A stretch of 64,000 bases of DNA from Delphinus delphis (Eukaryota > Chordata > Mammalia > Artiodactyla > Delphinidae), in assembly GCF_949987515.2 (NCBI RefSeq), contig NC_082688.1:100791893-100855892 (forward strand), read 5' to 3'. The stretch's first letter is position 1. Each line of letters starts with the position of its first letter. The position numbers and the translations under genes were made by a program. The notes beneath the pieces are model-generated. The model did no database searches, was not told where the DNA came from, and saw only the letters and a list, made by a program, of their open reading frames with translations. Of this stretch, positions 36,480-48,108 are shown one piece after another.

Positions 36480-36769
36480 TGTTTCTTTACTTTTAAACAA
36501 AGATTAAATTCAAGAAAATGGGGACAAAGATGACAATGGAAGATGGACAAAATATGGCAGGTTTTAGGAAAGCATTTTTAACACTGTAAGGCTGAATAAA
36601 AGGTTCTAAGGAAACATAGTACCTTTTTGATAGTGTGGAGAAGATTAAAAGAAATAAACCTTGAAAAAGCAACATTTCTTAAAAGATGTTTTTTATCAGA
36701 ATTAATTACACATTTATCTTACATAAAACAAACAAAATCCTGATTGGAAAGATTCAAAATACTTCAGAT

Positions 36770-36960
36770 TGAGGTTCAGTGGGTAGTTATTGAAAGCTTA
36801 TTACATGTAAAGATGTATATCTGAGGCTTTCATGTATGTAATCTCATTGAACACCTAAAGTAATCTTATAAAATTGTCATCATTATTCCCATTTTACAGA
36901 TGAGAAAACTGAAGCTTGAGCCAATTAAATTATTTCCCTAGTGTCAAAGCGAGAGTCAGA
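36770..36960 (-). repeat. MIR SINE
   Basis: 'cccattttacagatgagaaa' and 'actgaagcttgagccaatta' follow the reverse MIR core. Confidence 0.78.
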
Positions 36961-36974
36961 TGAAATTCTTTCCT

Positions 36975-37420
36975 CCCATCTCCTCCCCATCTTTACTGAG
37001 GTATAATTGGCAAGTCTAATTGTAAGATATTTAAAGTGTACAGTGTGATGATTTGATGTACGTATACATCGTGAAGTATACTCCCATCGAGTTATTTAAC
37101 ACATCCATCACCTCACATATTTACATTATTAATTGTATTATTTTTGGTGAGAACATTTAAGTTCTACTCTCAGTAAATTTCAGTTACAAATACAAAATAC
37201 AATACAGTGTTTTCCACTACAGTCACATTAGATCCCCAGATCTTATAACTGAAATGTGTACCATTTTATCAATCTCTCCCTTATTTCTCCCAGCTTCTGG
37301 CCCCTGACCATCACTTTTCTACTCTCTGTTTCTATGAGTTGGACTTTTTTTTTTTTTTTTCAGATTCCACATATAAGTGATACCATCTTCCTAATGTTCT
37401 TGAACTGTTGCAAAACCAGT
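36975..37420 (-). mobile_element. Old L1 3' region
   Basis: 'tttactgaggtataattggc', 'tgtacagtgtgatgatttga' and 'ttccacatataagtgatacc' are antisense L1M 3' UTR landmarks in order. A T-run interrupts at about 37346-37361. Confidence 0.8.
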
Positions 37421-38327
37421 ACAATTACTGAGACCTAACAGAAGCCAAAGGAAATGACTGACCATGAGAGATGAGCAGAACCCTTTCTCCAGCCAGGAGG
37501 AGAACTTGCAGGCAGGCAGTTATCCTGTTGCCTAGTGGAAAACAGAAATTTTCTCCAGGGATGGTGCAGAGCCCTCAACTACCAAAGCTGGGGTTTCAGA
37601 GGGTCTCCTAATCCAGGCCTGAGTTCATAAATATCCATCAGGCAGAAGCGATGGCATTGGGAGAAGGGCACATGCCTACCACCTCGCAGAGGACAGTATC
37701 CACAACTGTTGGAAATGTGACAGGTCTATGAAAAACAGGGGAGCTCAGTCTCATAAATTGTCATGAATTTTTTGAGCCACTGTAAAAGGCGCACATTTTT
37801 CATCATGGTGGGAAATGAAAGCAAAGTACAACTGTGAACACTTGTAGAACTCGTGCTTCAACTGCAGGAGGGCTTGGCCTACCCACAGCCCAAGATGATG
37901 TGTTCAGCTCACCCTGACTGGTAGGCAGGGGTCTTACTCCTTTGGAGTGGTCTTCCCTGCCTAGTAAAATCACGTCTTGGAGAGACGCCCACACCCTACT
38001 CCTTACCATGTTAAACTACTCTGCATGCAATCCTGCCCTGAAGCAAACATTTTATTCATGCTCTGCTCATGCCTCTCTTGGGCGTCTGTGGGGCTGAATC
38101 CCTTTATTTCAAAATGAGAGACGCTGTTTTAAAACAGTTCTCTTACAGAACTCAGGCAGCCTGATATCTCAAGTAAGAGTAAAAATAACTGATGCTCAAG
38201 CTTTTTTGGAGGGCTTATTTGGAGGTTTGGGTAGAGCCAAGGAAGAATCATGGTGGTGGTTTAGTATAAGAGAACTCTCCCAGCCTAGGAGTCAGAAGCC
38301 CTTGATGCCAGGTCTGGTGTTCAAGGT
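37421..38327. other. Unassigned sequence, no gene seen
   Basis: 37990-38110 has a faint LTR-like look (gcaatcctgccctgaagcaa) but cannot be assigned. Confidence 0.3.
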
Positions 38328-38342
38328 TAAGGGGTGATTTTA
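38328..38342. repeat. Target-site duplication of L1 at 38343
   Basis: taaggggtgatttta is repeated exactly at 39088-39102. Confidence 0.92.
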
Positions 38343-39087
38343 TTTTTATTAAAAAAACCTTTTATTGAAGTATAAAAGTATAAAATAAAAGTATAAACTA
38401 TTGCTGTGTGATATTATATAAGTTATAGGGGTACAATATAGTGATTCAAAATTTTTAAGGGTTAAGCTCCGTTTATAGTTATAAAATAGTGGCTATATTC
38501 CCTGTGTTGTACAATATATCCTTGTAGCTTATTTTATACAGAATAGTTTGTACCTTCTAATGCGCTACACTTATCTTGCCCCTCCCCGCTTACCTCTCCC
38601 TACTGGTAACCACTGGTTTGTTCTCTATATCCATGAGCCTGTTTCTTTTTTGTTATATTCACTAGTTTTTTGTATTTTTTAGATTCCACATATAAGTGAA
38701 ATCACACAGTATTTGTCTTTCTCTGACATTTCACTTAGCACAATGCCCTCCAAGTCCATCCATGTTGCTGCAAATGGCAAAATTTCATTCTTTTTTATGG
38801 CTGAGTAGTATTCCATTGTATATAATACCACATATTCTTTATCCATTCATCTGTCGATGGACACTGAGGTTGCTTCTGTGTCTTGGTTATTGTAAATAGT
38901 GCTGCTATGAACATAGGGGTGCATGTATCTTTTTGAATTAATGTTTCTGGGTTTTTTCGGATATATATATACCCAAGAGTTGCCGGGTGATAAGGTAGTT
39001 CTATTTTTAGTTTTTTGAGAACTCTCCATACTGTTTTCCACAGTGTTTGCACCAATTTACATTCCCACCAACAGTGTACAAGGGTTC
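38343..39087 (-). mobile_element. 5'-truncated L1 with intact target duplication
   Basis: About 745 bases of the L1 3' UTR and ORF2 C-terminus, antisense. The minus-strand frame holds [17 protein letters not shown] and DTCTPMFIAALFTI, the conserved ORF2 C-terminal region. Perfect 15-bp duplications show an undisturbed retrotransposition event. Confidence 0.93.
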
Positions 39088-39391
39088 TAAGGGGTGATTT
39101 TAAATGAGAGGCTTCTATAAAGTGGATCTGTTCTATAGTATTTAATGAGGACATAGGTAAGATAAAGTATATGAAAGCATTAGGTATGATTCCTGGAACA
39201 TAAAGACCTGAAGACATTGGTGAACTGAAGATGGGCTTGGAAGTGGCAGAAAGGGAGAAACAGGCTGAAGGGGAAGCTAGATATTTGAAGACCCATTCCC
39301 CTGCTTGGTGGGTTTTTCAAGGGTAACCTCTAGGGGGCTCAGAGGTAGAGGTTCTCAATAGGTGCTAGTTTCCTTCCTGCTCTTTTCTCAG

Positions 39392-39537
39392 TGGAGTGGG
39401 CTTGAGGGCCGTGGATGATACTGATTGCTCCAATGACACAAATGCTTCAGTTTTTCCAAGTGAAAAACAGAGTAAAAACTGGTTCCTTGCCAAAGTCCAC
39501 CTGATAATGAAAGAGGACTATGTTGTTTCCTTTCCAG
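39392..39537 (+). CDS. Candidate internal exon, unknown protein (unproven)
   Basis: A pyrimidine-rich acceptor (tttccttcctgctcttttctcag) precedes 39392, and a strong donor (CAG followed by gtatgt) follows 39537. The 146-bp segment is open in only one of the three forward frames, encoding 48 residues. These include two adjacent N-glycosylation sequons (Asn-Asp-Thr and Asn-Ala-Ser) and a later W-F-L-A-K-V segment, which would suit an extracellular protein. The frame stays open past the donor to 39620. I recognise no family. No neighbouring exon was found, so this may be chance. Confidence is that of a real exon. Confidence 0.15.
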
Positions 39538-39620
39538 GTATGTGGGCTTTCCCCCCAGCCCCCTGGAATACTGCAGAGTACCCTAGTCTAATTGTCACAA
39601 ATGCAGACTTAGGAAAATGA

Positions 39621-40254
39621 GGTCGCTCTTGAGATAGCCAAAGTAAAATTTTGAACATCTGGGAACATCAGGTCAACAGCTATCTCTGGCTCAACTGTCA
39701 CTTTGCCTTCTTTGGGATGATCCAGAGGAAGAGAACTGAGTTGTTGAGGAAGGGAATTGCTCAATTGCAAATTCCTTTGATATCAGGCTGGTGGGTAGAG
39801 TTTTAGAGAAGGAAAGCCTTTTTTGTTGTTGTTGTTCCCTATGACATTACTCTGGAAAGTTCAGATTGCTGAGACCATGCATAATTGACTTTTGAGACAG
39901 TCATTGGTTTTATGATTACAGGTGAGCTCTTGGACTTTACGTTTGGCTGGGCAAGAGTGTACAAGAAGAGGCAGTATTGATTCTAGAATTTCTACATTGG
40001 AGAGGCCTTGGGTAGCAACCTGCTTGCAAGTATGGGTCGGCGTAGGACAGAGTGTGGTGGGCTGGGTCAGGGGTTTGTTGGGTGTAGTAGGTACACTGCT
40101 TTTAGAGAATATACTGCCCTGGGGTGGGTTGGAGAGCATGCTGGTTCTGATTATGGGAGAGGGCACCTAAGCCCTGTCAGCAACTCCACGGTGTCAGCTC
40201 TTAAGAGGAGATGAGTTGGAGAAGCCAGGGCAGTTGCTCACTGAAGTATAACGG
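39621..40254. other. Unassigned sequence, no gene seen
   Basis: Open frames on both strands at 39861-40214 mirror each other and lack recognisable content. Confidence 0.35.
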
Positions 40255-40755
40255 ACAGTACTTGACCGAGGAAGTTGGTTCTTAGATCTGAGTTCCAGCC
40301 CTGGCTCTGCTAACAGTCTCATTGTAGGCAAATCAGACTCTCCTCTTTTTTAGGTATCAGGTTAGTTATGTTTAAAATGAGGGAAGTCATCTAGATCAGC
40401 ACAGTCATGTAGAAATATAATGTGAGAAACGTATGGATTTTAGAATTTTCTAGCAACCACATTTTAAGAAGTCCAAAGAAACAAGTAAAATCATAATGGT
40501 CTGTTCAACCCCCTATATCTAAATTATTACCATTTCAACAGGTAGTCAGTGTAAAATTTACAAATGAGATGTTTTACATCCCTTTTTGTATTAACTCTGC
40601 AAAGACCAGTGCGTAGTTGACATAGCACATCTCAACTGGACCAACACATCTGAAGTGCTCTGTGGTCCCACGTGGTCAGTGGCTGCCATATTGGACGGCA
40701 CGAATCAGGATGATGTCTGAAGGCACTTCCAGCTCTAACGTTCTGTGATTCCATG
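40255..40755 (+). repeat. MIR-like SINE split by a MITE
   Basis: Left part 40262-40400 ('gttccagccctggctctgct' and a decayed core) and right part 40700-40755 ('ttccagctctaacgttctgt') look like one MIR3-like element divided by the MITE at 40400-40705. Confidence 0.55.
40400..40705. mobile_element. hAT-like MITE
   Basis: 'gtagaaatataatgtgagaa' at the left and 'ggctgccatattggacggca' at the right are the two ends of the same short transposon type seen at 4035-4200. The interior is AT-rich with 'gagatgttttacatccctt'. Confidence 0.65.
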
Positions 40756-41681
40756 ACAGGCCATCCGTGGATGGCTTTGCCTTTTCCTTAGTCATCCTTC
40801 TTCGTCTGGGTTCTCAAGTTTCAAGGACCCCTGTGTCAATGCGAGTACAGGAAGAAATAATTTGTGACTAGACCCTCCTGTCCCAGATAGGCTAGAGACC
40901 TCCCAGGAATAAAGCAATTAACTCCCCTACTTACCTTGGGAAATTGCCTCGAGATCCCGTGTGAAAGGAGATGATATATACAAATACAAAGTAATTAGTC
41001 TGTGAGCATGTCTTCTTACACAGTCACCTACCTAAGTGCAGTCTGCCATGCATATTCCTGCCCGGAAGCCTCAGGAAGCCTAATTAACTATCTCCTGTAA
41101 AGTGCGGGAGGTGCTCCAGATGAAAGGTGGCCAGTGGGAGCCACACTTCATCCAGAGGAACATTTGAACGTGCCCATCCCCAGGCTGCACCATTACAAGC
41201 CCGGACAGAAGTCAGTCACTTTCTGCAGGTAGCAGCTCTTCTGCCTGGGGAAAGATGTAATGGGAGTGTTCAGGCCTCACCAGATGACCCATTAAAAGAA
41301 AAAAAAAAAAAAAGAAACAGCCCCAGACTTTTGCTCCAGCGACCTTGCTTTGTCATAGATTCCAAGAAGCAGATCCCATTCCCCCTAAATTGCACACTTA
41401 TTGCCTAACTGAGTGCTCTTCTCCTAAAGCTGAAGTCACTTCAGGTAGTAAATGCTTTGAATACAGTTTTTCTCATTTTCTTTCTGCTAAGTTGAGCTGG
41501 CGTTCAAGGCAAATGTGAAGAAAGTGGGGTTTATCTCCAGCACCTGTGTATTTTCTCTTCCCAAGGCCCATTGCTCTTCCTAAGGACGCAGCCATCTAGC
41601 AGCCCACCCAAGCCCTTGCTTCTGTTCCTCATCCCCTCCTGCCCTGCCATCTGCCATCTCCAAACCGGGCCCTGGACTCAT
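40756..41681. other. Unassigned sequence, no gene seen
   Basis: Contains an A-rich run at 41297-41315. The 93-codon frame at 41127-41408 crosses it and has no recognisable content. Confidence 0.35.
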
Positions 41682-41697
41682 TTACTCCCCTCTCAAA

Positions 41698-41873
41698 TTT
41701 TTTTTTTTTTTTTTTAAGTCTTTATTGAATTTGTTACAATATTGCTTCTGTTTTATGTTTTGGTTTCTTTGGCCCCAAGGCTTGTGGGATCTTAGCTCCC
41801 CGACCGGGGATCGAACCCACACCCCCTGCATTGGAAGGCGAAGTCTTAACCACTGGACCACCAGGGAAGTCCC
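41698..41873 (-). mobile_element. Older cetartiodactyl tRNA-derived SINE
   Basis: T-run, then 'gggatcttagctccccgacc', 'gggatcgaacccac' and the head 'ctggaccaccagggaagtcc'. The flanks ttactcccctctcaaa (41682-41697) and ttactcgcctctcatc (41874-41889) are an imperfect duplication. Confidence 0.9.
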
Positions 41874-41889
41874 TTACTCGCCTCTCATC

Positions 41890-42429
41890 TTTACGACTGC
41901 TTTCTCACCATCGGCATCTCATAACAATTTTACCACATTCATTCTCCCAGATGTGAAGCCTCAGTGGTTTGTCTCATTTGCTCCTTCCTGCATCATCCGT
42001 TCGTTAACTCAGCATCTGTGTGTACCAGTCGGTGTGCTTGGTAGGCAATGAACCAGGCTTAGAGGTAAATTGTGCCCCTTTTGATGTTTCATTTTTTCTG
42101 TCTGTCCTGCACATTCTGATGTTCCCCTGGTTTCCAGCCTCCTCATTCATTCACAGAACGTTCTTTTCATTTCCTGTGCTCTCCTGAGGCCCGCTGCCCT
42201 TGGCAGTGAATATTGTGAACTGTGCAACTCCAGGGAATAGTGGGATGGAGTTGAGTTCTACAACAGTTGGTCCTGCTTTTCCTGAGAAGTCTCAACTCTC
42301 CCAAGGACCTCCAAATCTGTATCTCTAGGCCTCTTCTCACTCTCGAATCCTAGGCCTAGATTTACTTTTCTCCCCCTTTTTTAAAAAATTGAGTTAACAC
42401 ATACCTAACCAGTGTGCCTAAGGTGCTAT
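41890..42429. other. Unassigned sequence, no gene seen
   Basis: No recognised feature. Confidence 0.35.
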
Positions 42430-42600
42430 CTTAGATTAAGACACTTTAACAAAAAACCCACACACTGGGTGGCTTAAAAAACAGACATTTACTCTCATAG
42501 TTGTGGAAGCTGGGAAGCCCAAGAGCAAGGTGCAGTTGGTTGCTGATGAGGACCCTTTTCCTGGTTTGTAGATTGTGTTCTTGTACCCTCACATGGGGGA

Positions 42601-42649
<49 letters not shown>

Positions 42650-42810
42650 AGAGGGCATGCCTCTTCTTATAAGGGCACTAATCCTATCGTGAGGGCTCCA
42701 CCCTCATGACCTAATCACCTCTCAAAGGCCCCCACCTCCAAATATAATCACATTGAGAATTAGAGTTTCAACAACGAATTTCGAGGGGGCACAACATTCA
42801 GTCCTTAACA
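42430..42810 (-). mobile_element. MLT1-type LTR with expanded GA tract
   Basis: 'actgggtggcttaaaaaaca', 'ggctccaccctcatgaccta' and 'ggggcacaacattcagtcct' are MLT1 landmarks in reverse. The (GA)n at 42601-42655 sits where MLT1 consensus carries a short ct-rich patch. Confidence 0.85.
42601..42655. repeat. (GA)n microsatellite inside LTR
   Basis: About 55 purines, mostly alternating ga with ggga interruptions. Confidence 0.97.
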
Positions 42811-44605
42811 GGTGCTCATCTTAAGTTGCTGTGTTTCTACATATGTGTGTTCTTTATCTGGTTCAAAATATAAAATCAGTCCAGCTTCCTAGAAGGTTCC
42901 TTCATTCTCCTCTTCAGTCAGGCAGGACCATCCTTTGGAAGGAACCATTTTAAAAACTTTTTGACCATAGATCAGTTTTGCTTGTCCTTCAACTTCAGAT
43001 ACATAGAATAGAGTGTGTATACTTTTTTGGTCTGGCTTCGTTCATGCAACACAGTATCTGAGAGATTTAGCCTTGCTATTGCCTATATCAACACTCAGGC
43101 CCGTATTTCTAGTAGTATATCTATCTACCTCTATACCCTGCTGAGAAATCCAGTGCTATATATCCATAACCGAACACATTATTTCTATATTTTGAAATCT
43201 GATGGAGGGTCACCCTATCATCAAAAGAATTAATCCTGACCTGAAATAAAGTTAACATGTCAAAGAGATAATGTACGTAGGACACTTAGCAAAATTCTCA
43301 AGTAGTTAATGTCAAAAAAATTATTCAGAGTTGAGGGAGGAGCGCCATTCTCCTGGGTCCACATTAATCTTAGCTGCTTACTTTCTGTTTGTGGAAAGTG
43401 GGCTCTGAGCTATCTGGTGGTCATGCTTTTATCTTAAATAAAATTTTAGTCTTTAATAAGACTAAATAAAGTGATTTTTTTGCTCCGGGAATTTAGCAGT
43501 ACATTGGGGTCTACTGATTTGTACATTTGAATGGGAGTTAATTTCTTAGGATATACTATCAGGTTTGGAAGTGACTTAGTTGACAATTCAGTGTTAGAAA
43601 AACAGTCTAGACCTTTTGTTACCTTTCAGCATAGAGTGACACTTTTAATCACAGAGTGAGTCTTAATACAAATAAATTAAAAAATCAATATGAAATATTA
43701 ACACCCTTATAGGCAGCCTCCATTCCAAGTAAACATTCTAGTAAATATCAGACTAACTCTATTGCTAGAATGGTGAGTTATTCACTTTGCATTACCTTAA
43801 GCTTTAGACATAACGTGAATCTATGGTTCTTACTGACGCTCTACCAAACATTATAAATATCTAGACAAAGGAAAGAAGGAAACAAAATTCCAGTTCTGGA
43901 AATTTAGAGTAGAGAGTCAGGGAATCTCCCACTATAGGAACAAATACTAGGATCTAGGAAAGCAGATGAGGATGAACTGCAGATGTCCGGAGTCAGGAAA
44001 GAGCTGGGAGTTACTAGAAATTCTACAAAGGAAAAGTTAGCCTCTGAACAGGAATCAAAGTTTCACAAATCTCTGATGCTGTAGCTTTAGTCATTGTGAT
44101 GTTCCTACTGTAGTACACAGCTAACATGCCATATCATTGGCAAAATTCTAACCCCTTCCACACCGAACATTGTCAATGTAGCCTAATGTGAAACTTTGGT
44201 CGTCATAACACACTTTAAAAATAGAAACAATAGGGAAATAAGGTTTACTTTATACAGATATACTTCTCAGCTCATTCTGTGGTCATGAATTTATTCTATA
44301 ATATAATGGATTCTTTAGTGAAAGGAAAACATTCGTCATTTTTTTCCCCCAAAGTCTCCTACTTCTCAATCTCTTTGTGTAAGTGCAGTAAAGAGAATAT
44401 AGGAGCGACATCATGATGGAAATGGAGAGTCTTCTAGTGGCCAAGTGCGTCTGTTGGCTACTGAGAATTTGGGGTAGCAACAGACCAGCTGAAAGGGTGG
44501 CCACAATCGGGGGGGTAGGGCTCCTTCTGAGCGAGGCTGTGAGGACCCTCATGTCAAAGAGACAGAGTTCCCTCCCAGCAAGGCAGTGACAAAGTGTGGA
44601 GTTAG
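42811..44605. other. Unassigned 1.8-kb stretch, no gene seen
   Basis: AT-rich and without recognisable repeats. 42880-43080 may hold a very old LINE scrap (ttttgaccatagatcagttt). No splice-flanked open frame was found. Confidence 0.35.
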
Positions 44606-44929
44606 CAATTGCCCTAACCTCCCTGTCCCTTTGTTCTCCTCTCTGAGTTGACGATACTAATGGCGTTCATTGAATATTTATTATACTGGCTCAGTATAGG
44701 ATATTGTGTTAGGTATAGAGCAGCACAGATATGAGAAACACACGGAAACTCCTGCATTATTGCTGCTCCTTCTTTACCATGAAGATGACCTATTTCATGA
44801 GAAGAGCTGTTGGCTTGGAGATGGAAGAACCAGACATAAGAACTTCGGGTCATGGCTTTGTGGGCAAAGGTCAAGGAGAAAGAATGTGTGATGGGAGAAA
44901 CACAGCATGGTGTAATCCTAGAAGTGTGA

Positions 44930-45080
44930 CTAGTAAATCAGGGTTGAAATCTCACTTCTCTGCCTTCCTTGTGTGTGACCGTGGACAAGTTACTCTACTC
45001 TTGGAACTTCCTTTGTAGAATGGAGATGATAGGACCTTCTCAGGGCTGAGGTGAGGATCAATGAGGTAACATGGGACAGG
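44930..45080 (+). repeat. MIR SINE
   Basis: 'gtgtgaccgtggacaagtta' and 'tagaatggagatgataggac' with 'tgaggtgaggatcaatgagg' follow the sense MIR core. 44640-44740 just before it looks L2-like. Confidence 0.75.
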
Positions 45081-46590
45081 TGGAGGAGAGGAAAGAAAGT
45101 GATAACAATGTTTCTTCATCCTTTTATTAAGAAACTACTCTTTCAATGATTCCTTTTTTCACTTACCAGGTGCTAGGGCCCAGTGATCTAGCAGAGAGCA
45201 GGACAGCCCTTGCAGCATGGAGAAGGTCAAGTCTGCGGCAGCACACATTAGGGTGAAACACAGCTCTTCTGGGGCTTGGATTGCAGCTTGGGGCCAGATC
45301 TGTGTTGGATGGCAGGTTAGGAAACATGGGCCATACCAAGAGTTATCTTCACTTGATTCACTTAAGTTGGCATATGTATTTCATCATATATTTGCTTTAC
45401 TGTCAAGAGTATTCTGGGGGTGAGTGGTATAAAACAGGGATGGAGGGAATAACTAATATTTCAGTTTGTGGATATCTGTTTAATTAGCCTAGATACTCCT
45501 ACAAGACTGTCATTTGCCTTCAGGGAAGTTCATCTCCGAAATAAACTGCCAGGGTGCAGAGAGGCCTTATTTTGCACAGCAGTTGGTTTCCTAAGAAGTA
45601 ACATGTAAAAAAAAAAAAAAAAAGAACCTTATTAAACCCACTAGGGCAGTTGTGGATTATATATGCTTAGGTAGTTCTAAACATAGATAAGTAATCAGTC
45701 CCTAATTTTATTAATCTTGTAAAGTTAGATGACTGAGTCTTGGGTTTTCTCAAAATGAGAGATATCCTTATATTTAGTAACAAAAATGAACAGCCACCAC
45801 GTGGGCTTCCTGGGGGCAGTTAAGAGCAGGTTATTCAGCTCCTGCTTTAGATAAACAGTGGATAAGAATGTCAAGTCTCTAGCCACCCCTCCCCCCCTTT
45901 TCCGGCTCCCCACACACTCCCCCCAGCTCTCCCAGATGTTTCAGATTCCAAGAATGTTTGCATTGATTAAACATTCTATTTTTTTACTTATTTCCCCATC
46001 CCAGACCTTGAAAATGTTATCTTTACTTTATTGCTGGAGATCACGGCTATTTCTGGAAGCTGTGGGGTTCAGGGGAAAAAAAAATCACATTTTGTGCTCT
46101 TCTCTCCCCTGTTTTTTTTTCTTTTGTACAGGTGGGAGCTAACAGGGCTTCAAGGGCAGCTCTTGGAGGAGGAGAGACTATCTGAAGTCCATCAGTGAAG
46201 GATTCTGCTGGACTGTTCCCTGAGCAATAGATAAAGGAGCGTCCAGGGTCTTGTTATGTGTCAATGATTAAGGCATCTTCCTGAGAACCCTGCAGTCCTG
46301 GCTTAGTAGTTTGAGTATGGATGAATCTCTGTATGTGTGTGTGTGTGGAGGGGTGGGTTGGGTTATATAGGGGAGGGTGAGGATAGTCATATCCCCATAT
46401 CCTGGGGAAGGAAGTCAAGGGCAGCAAGGCTGAGTGACTGCACTTTGGAAAATAAGTCGCACTCTCTGGGGTTGGCCTGTCAGTCATCTAGCAGTCTAAT
46501 TTTAACTCTAATTCACTTCAGTGATTTGGTACCTAGGTCACTGCCTTCAAGCTATGCCTGGGCCAGTGATCAGAGGCAGCCACGGGATAA
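45081..46590. other. Unassigned 1.5-kb stretch
   Basis: Holds a poly(A) run at 45607-45623 and possible L2 scraps at 45150-45260. No gene is seen. Confidence 0.35.
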
Positions 46591-46594
46591 AATA

Positions 46595-46840
46595 CAACAC
46601 ATTGGAGACTTCAAGTCAGGAGCCTTGGAATAAAACTGGATGCTGCCACTTCCTAACGCCATAGCCTTGGGCAAGCCAGTGAACCCCTCTGAACCTCAGT
46701 ATCTTTATCTACTAGAACAGGGGTGACAACATATGCCTTATAGGATTGGCATTTCAGTGTTATTGTTAAGAATGAAAGGGAATAATGTATGAGGAGATTC
46801 CAATCCAGCGTTTGGCACACAGTAGGTGATTTGAACTTTC
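46595..46840 (+). repeat. MIR SINE
   Basis: 'gctgccacttcctaacgcca', 'ccttgggcaagccagtgaac' and 'ctgaacctcagtatctttat' follow the sense MIR consensus nearly end to end. Confidence 0.8.
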
Positions 46841-46994
46841 AGGAATTCTGAAGTTCATAGGGTACCCTTTTCTGGGAAGGTCCCTTCCTGGGGTCTTCTA
46901 TGCTCCAAAATCACTTTGAAATGATCTTCACTTGTCTAACAGTAAAAGTGATTTGGAGAATTCTGGGTCCAGTCTCTATCAAAAGGGACATTTT

Positions 46995-47207
46995 TCAATT
47001 TTATTTTATTTTTTTGCGGTACGCGGGCCTCTCACCATTGTGGCCTCTCCCGTTGCGGAGCACAGGCTCCGGACGCGCAGGCTCAGCGGCCATGGCTCAC
47101 GGGCCCAGCCGCTCCGCGGCATGTGGGATCCTCCCGGACCGGGGCACGAACTCATGTCCCCTGCATTGGCAGGCGGACCCTCAACCACTGCGCCACCAGG
47201 GAAGCCC
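46995..47207 (-). mobile_element. CHR SINE, short form
   Basis: The left end is an interrupted T-rich tail and the head is at the right. The duplication aaaagggacatttt lies at 46981-46994 and 47208-47221 without mismatch. Confidence 0.96.
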
Positions 47208-47344
47208 AAAAGGGACATTTTAATTCATATTTCATCAGCGGCTGTTCTCTGTAAAGTTTCCCTCACTTGCTATTGTGTGAAATAGGGGGCTTTTGCCGAG
47301 ACTGAGGGGGTTATGGTTTTGGGAATGATGGGGAGGCTTCATTT

Positions 47345-47520
47345 CCTCCAGTCTGGAGCTTTAGTTGGGGTCCATGGAATTGCCTAGGGAAGGTGCCAGC
47401 ACTCAGGCCCACGACAGACCTGTTGCATCAGAAAATCTAAGGGTGGTGCCTGGAATTCTGCGTTAAAAAATCAAGTCCCCTTAATGAGTCCTGTGCACAG
47501 AAAAACTGAAAGCCACTGCT
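47345..47520 (+). mobile_element. MER5A-like hAT MITE
   Basis: 'gttgcatcagaaaatctaag', 'ggtgcctggaattctgcgtt' and the terminal 'ctgaaagccactgct' fit the right part of MER5A. Confidence 0.7.
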
Positions 47521-47761
47521 TTAAACTGTTATTTTGACTTGTGTGGCTGGAAATCAGGGAAGGAAAGTTGGCCCAGCTTAGGGTGAGCGCTGGGAAGTCA
47601 AGGTAGGAATAACCAAGGACCAGTTCTGCTGCCTTCATTGATTTGAGGCCCAGTTCCCTGCCACATCAGAAAACATCATGTTCTATGGAGGGAGAGGAGG
47701 ACTGATGATTCCCAAGCACTTGAGTCTAGAGTGAATCAGTAAATTAACTCGCATTTTTTTT

Positions 47762-48091
47762 AATTGATTTATTTTATTTATTTTTGGTTTTGGCTGCATT
47801 GGGTCTTTGTTGCTGCGCGTGGGCTTTCTCTAGTTGTGGCGAGCAGGGGCTACTCTTTGCTGCGGTGCGCAGGCTTCTCATTGCAGTGGCTTCTCTTGTT
47901 GCGGAGCACGGGCTCTAGGCATGTGGGCTTCAGTAGTTGTGGCACGCGGGCTCCAGGGCGCAGGCTCAGTTGTTGTGGTGCACGGGCTTAGTTGCTCTGC
48001 TGCATGTGGGATCTTCCCAGACCAGGGCTCAAACCCGAGTCCCCTGCATTGGCAGGCAGATTCTTAACCACTGCACCACCGGGGAAACCCC
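47762..48091 (-). mobile_element. CHR SINE, long form
   Basis: Body with 'ctcagttgttgtggtgcacg' units and head 'ccaccggggaaaccc' at the right. The duplication taactcgcatttttttt (47745-47761) recurs at 48092-48108 with one mismatch. Confidence 0.95.
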
Positions 48092-48108
48092 TAACTTGCA
48101 TTTTTTTT

